The position numbers and the translations under genes were made by a program. Of a stretch of 64,000 nucleotides of DNA, positions 63,201 to 64,000 are shown piece after piece. Under the pieces are notes generated by a model. It had not been told where the DNA came from, did not search any database, and worked only from the letters and a program-made list of their open reading frames with translations. This DNA comes from Agromyces subbeticus DSM 16689 (GTDB lineage: Bacteria > Actinomycetota > Actinomycetes > Actinomycetales > Microbacteriaceae), in NCBI RefSeq assembly GCF_000421565.1, contig NZ_ATXG01000011.1, positions 62,001 to 126,000 of the forward strand, read 5' to 3'. Position 1 is the first letter of the stretch, and each line of letters starts with the position of its first letter.

Positions 63201-63394
63201 GGACGGTGCCCGGTGCGCCCGAGACGAGCCCGGGCAACGCGAGCGACTTCGAGCGCACGCGCGGGCTCGGCGGCGTGGTCTCCGCGGTGCGCGCGGCCGA
63301 CTCGATCATGCTCGGCTTCGGTCTCGAGCAGCTCGAATCGGACGCCGCTCGAGCCGATGCGGTCGGCCGGATCCTGGCGTACCTGCAGGACTGA
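60230..63394 (+). CDS. Secreted M14 family zinc carboxypeptidase, multidomain
   Basis: A 1054-residue exported protein. A signal peptide (about 1-30, ending PAGAA) and a propeptide-like region precede the M14 domain (about 130-440): zinc ligands in GAQHAREWITPE (His and Glu, near 180), substrate Arg/Asn in LNRNYPTRWG (near 262), third zinc His in INYHSAAE (near 314) and catalytic Glu in LGFTPEMATCES (near 386). The rest has an Ig-like part, a 250-residue region and a C-terminal immune inhibitor A-like MAM/jelly-roll domain (about 800-1020). It trims C-terminal residues from extracellular peptides. Start GTG at 60230 follows AAGGGGG. No wall anchor is seen. Confidence 0.92.
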   Translation: MFHARTIRQLAVATAAALLVTAISAAPAGAAPPPPAADDHLAVYTGTVDADGLAAIVDLGIDRHDIVAAPVDGDPNELAVEVIISGEQAAALAETGTALEQKTPDAARRSLQVDPTVFRRYAGAGGLQEELQSQAAAHPTIAELEVIGQTVMGQDITAVRVTKNPARTKDGKRPATVFMGAQHAREWITPEMVRRLLDQVLNGYGSDPKITELVNSTEMWFIPVANPDGYDFTFEEDQRLWRKNLRDNNGDGITTVGDGVDLNRNYPTRWGYDNEGSSPNPASDTYRGPAPASEPETQALDSLFDRITPEFLINYHSAAELLLHGIGWQVATPSPDDVIYEAMVGDDANPAVPGYDPDISAELYVTNGDTDSHMQEAHGTLGFTPEMATCESASDSVPDDEWEAADCESGFNFPDDEELIQTEFEKNVPFALSVAESALDPNDPVSVVDREAADFTVDTFDVSYGDSQPVAVVAKRDLLAKFMSYRINGGRTQVALVKEWQGGERYGDENDDYFAEYRGTVRGASPGDTVEVWFSAFPSIRDLLKGEKVRKIESEHFTYTLAQDTGTEALVIANEDYTGVNPTYPAGTNAPKYLDEHVAALEANGVTPDVWDVDAQGVPHDLAVLGHYDTVLWYLGDNRLTQDPEDELTEVGSGALPDLSVAERTQYLTIAVRDFMNEGGKLAYAGETTGYYGVLAGTLGGLYYGLNGAPEAPCAVTEDLFSDCLLYADDFTQYWLGANNRTPLAAGGVLGTADPFGGFESLFGGPATSDNPVNEAGALIPTSEVLPADEFPQFESSAIADYLDPQGPFIAVEGEWAMAATHIDDGYQRLARTYDLSTVTAADAPAFEAQFSFSTEEAYDHVIVEARQVGTDAWTTLADANGGTTSDVPAECEAGFFVDEHPQLEHYLTVGDPCTPTGSSGQWNSFTASSNGWVPVSFDLSAFAGQQVEIVVSYVTDPFTGETGLIVDDTSLEVAGVPTEAEGFESGLGAWTVPGAPETSPGNASDFERTRGLGGVVSAVRAADSIMLGFGLEQLESDAARADAVGRILAYLQD

Positions 63395-63406
63395 GGAGTC
63401 GAGTGC

Positions 63407-63440
63407 GGGCGGGTGACGGCGGTTGCGCCGTTACCCGCCC
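63407..63440. terminator. Terminator between peptidase and DUF1801 genes
   Basis: GGCGGGTGACGGCG and CGCCGTTACCCGCC form a 14-bp stem with one mismatch, a four-base loop and one further G-C pair. It lies between convergent genes, 13 bases after the peptidase stop. Confidence 0.75.
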
Positions 63441-63478
63441 CGCCGGCCCCGCGGGCTCTGGCTCTGCTGAGCCGCTGT

Positions 63479-63871
63479 TTACGGCTCGGCGAGCCACGCC
63501 CGGATCACCCAGACGATCGCGGGGCGTTTCGCGGCGAGATCGTCATCGGCCGGCAGCGGAAGGCTCGCCCTGATGTCGGAATGCCAGGTGAGCAGGCCAT
63601 CGGGATCGCCGGTGAAGCTCGAGGCAGCGCCCTTGTCTTCTTCGCGTTCGGTGCCGAAGTGCAGGATGAGTCGCACCGGGCCCTTGCCGGCCGCGTTGAC
63701 CGTGAGACGGTCCACACCGTCGAGGATGTAGTTCGGTGAGTTCCACTTGACGACCTCGGTGAGCGAGGGGTCGGCCTCACGCACGACGGCGCGCATCGAC
63801 TCGATGTCGGCACGCCTCGCTTGCGGTTGGGCGTCGAGGTAGTCGGCAACGGTGGCGAAGCGCTCAGGCAT
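63479..63871 (-). CDS. DUF1801 domain-containing protein
   Basis: A 130-residue protein with the YdhG-like DUF1801 fold: RRADIESMRAVVREADPSLTEVVKWNSPNYILDG at the start and FGTEREEDKGAASSFTGDPDG in the middle. Members are small cytoplasmic proteins, some related to iron binding or frataxin-like folds, without a settled function. The start at 63871 has no binding site; TAGCAT lies six bases upstream, as in other leaderless candidates. Convergent with the M14 peptidase gene. Confidence 0.88.
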   Translation of the reverse strand: MPERFATVADYLDAQPQARRADIESMRAVVREADPSLTEVVKWNSPNYILDGVDRLTVNAAGKGPVRLILHFGTEREEDKGAASSFTGDPDGLLTWHSDIRASLPLPADDDLAAKRPAIVWVIRAWLAEP

Positions 63872-63877
63872 GCGGCC

Positions 63878-63883
63878 ATGCTA
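63878..63883 (-). promoter_or_regulatory. -10 element for a leaderless DUF1801 transcript
   Basis: TAGCAT on the minus strand ends six bases before the ATG at 63871, without a binding site. Confidence 0.5.
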
Positions 63884-63937
63884 GGCCGTGGCGATCAGGA
63901 GGGGGAGACCGCCTGCCCGCGGCCACGGCTCGTACCG

Positions 63938-64000
63938 TTAGCGCTCGGACCAGACGCCGAGCTCATTGCCGCTCGGATCGGTGAAGTGGAACCGCCGACC
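63938..64000 (-). CDS. VOC family protein, C-terminal end only
   Basis: Only the last 20 codons and the TAA are inside the window. They read RRFHFTDPSGNELGVWSER, the typical end of a glyoxalase/bleomycin-resistance-like protein, with the Glu of DPSGNELGVWS as a usual metal ligand. The rest lies beyond the right edge. Confidence 0.75.
   Translation of the reverse strand, partial: GRRFHFTDPSGNELGVWSER

Overview
The window is one continuous stretch of a high-GC (about 70% by eye) actinobacterial chromosome. Dense short operons with ATGA stop/start overlaps, a GC-rich third codon position, PadR, RpiR and GlxA regulators, an ECF sigma/DGPF pair, UdgX and the general gene style suggest the family Microbacteriaceae, something like Agromyces. 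That is an inference from style; there is no 16S gene here. No tRNA, rRNA, phage, insertion sequence or CRISPR array was seen. About 52 protein genes are supported, two of them cut by the window edges, and one helicase gene is interrupted.

Layout. 1-6.7 kb: the start of a GH3 beta-glucosidase, a PadR-controlled drug-type ABC exporter, a glyceraldehyde-3-phosphate dehydrogenase, a GlxA-type regulator and a small membrane protein. 6.8-16.2 kb: recQ, then an RpiR/SIS regulator divergent from a six-gene operon holding a C45 Ntn-hydrolase and a complete peptide-type ABC importer, closed by a strong bidirectional terminator. 16.2-25 kb: a 1516-residue secreted nuclease/5'-nucleotidase with a PHO-box-like repeat upstream, a DUF3516 helicase broken by 136 bp of almost pure G+C, an LGFP-repeat protein and a TetR regulator. 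25-35.7 kb: membrane proteins including a predicted membrane alpha/beta hydrolase, an AEC transporter, a secreted Cys-tailed protein, an aldo/keto reductase, PhzF and GyrI-like genes, two VOC proteins and an ArsR-SRPBCC operon. 35.8-44.8 kb: a glycogen-debranching-like protein with a GT4 glycosyltransferase, a zinc-ribbon protein, two cold shock genes, UdgX, an epimerase, VanZ, TauE/SafE and TM2 proteins. 44.8-49.8 kb: a metal-type permease operon behind an ECF42-type sigma factor and its DGPF partner. 49.9-64 kb: a YbdK-type ligase, a lower-GC pair of secreted proteins, an AidB-like acyl-CoA dehydrogenase, an asymmetric heterodimeric ABC exporter, an MFS transporter, a large secreted M14 carboxypeptidase, a DUF1801 protein and the tail of a VOC protein.

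Regulation visible in the DNA. Clear operators or promoters precede padR, rpiR/C45, tetR, arsR and the nucleotidase. About a dozen genes have a -10-like hexamer exactly 6-7 bases before the start codon and no ribosome binding site, which points to leaderless mRNAs. Several operons end in strong hairpins.

The best candidates for something not well described are the RpiR-controlled C45 hydrolase/peptide importer unit and the TetR-linked membrane hydrolase locus. The most important quality warning is the GC-only block inside the helicase gene.
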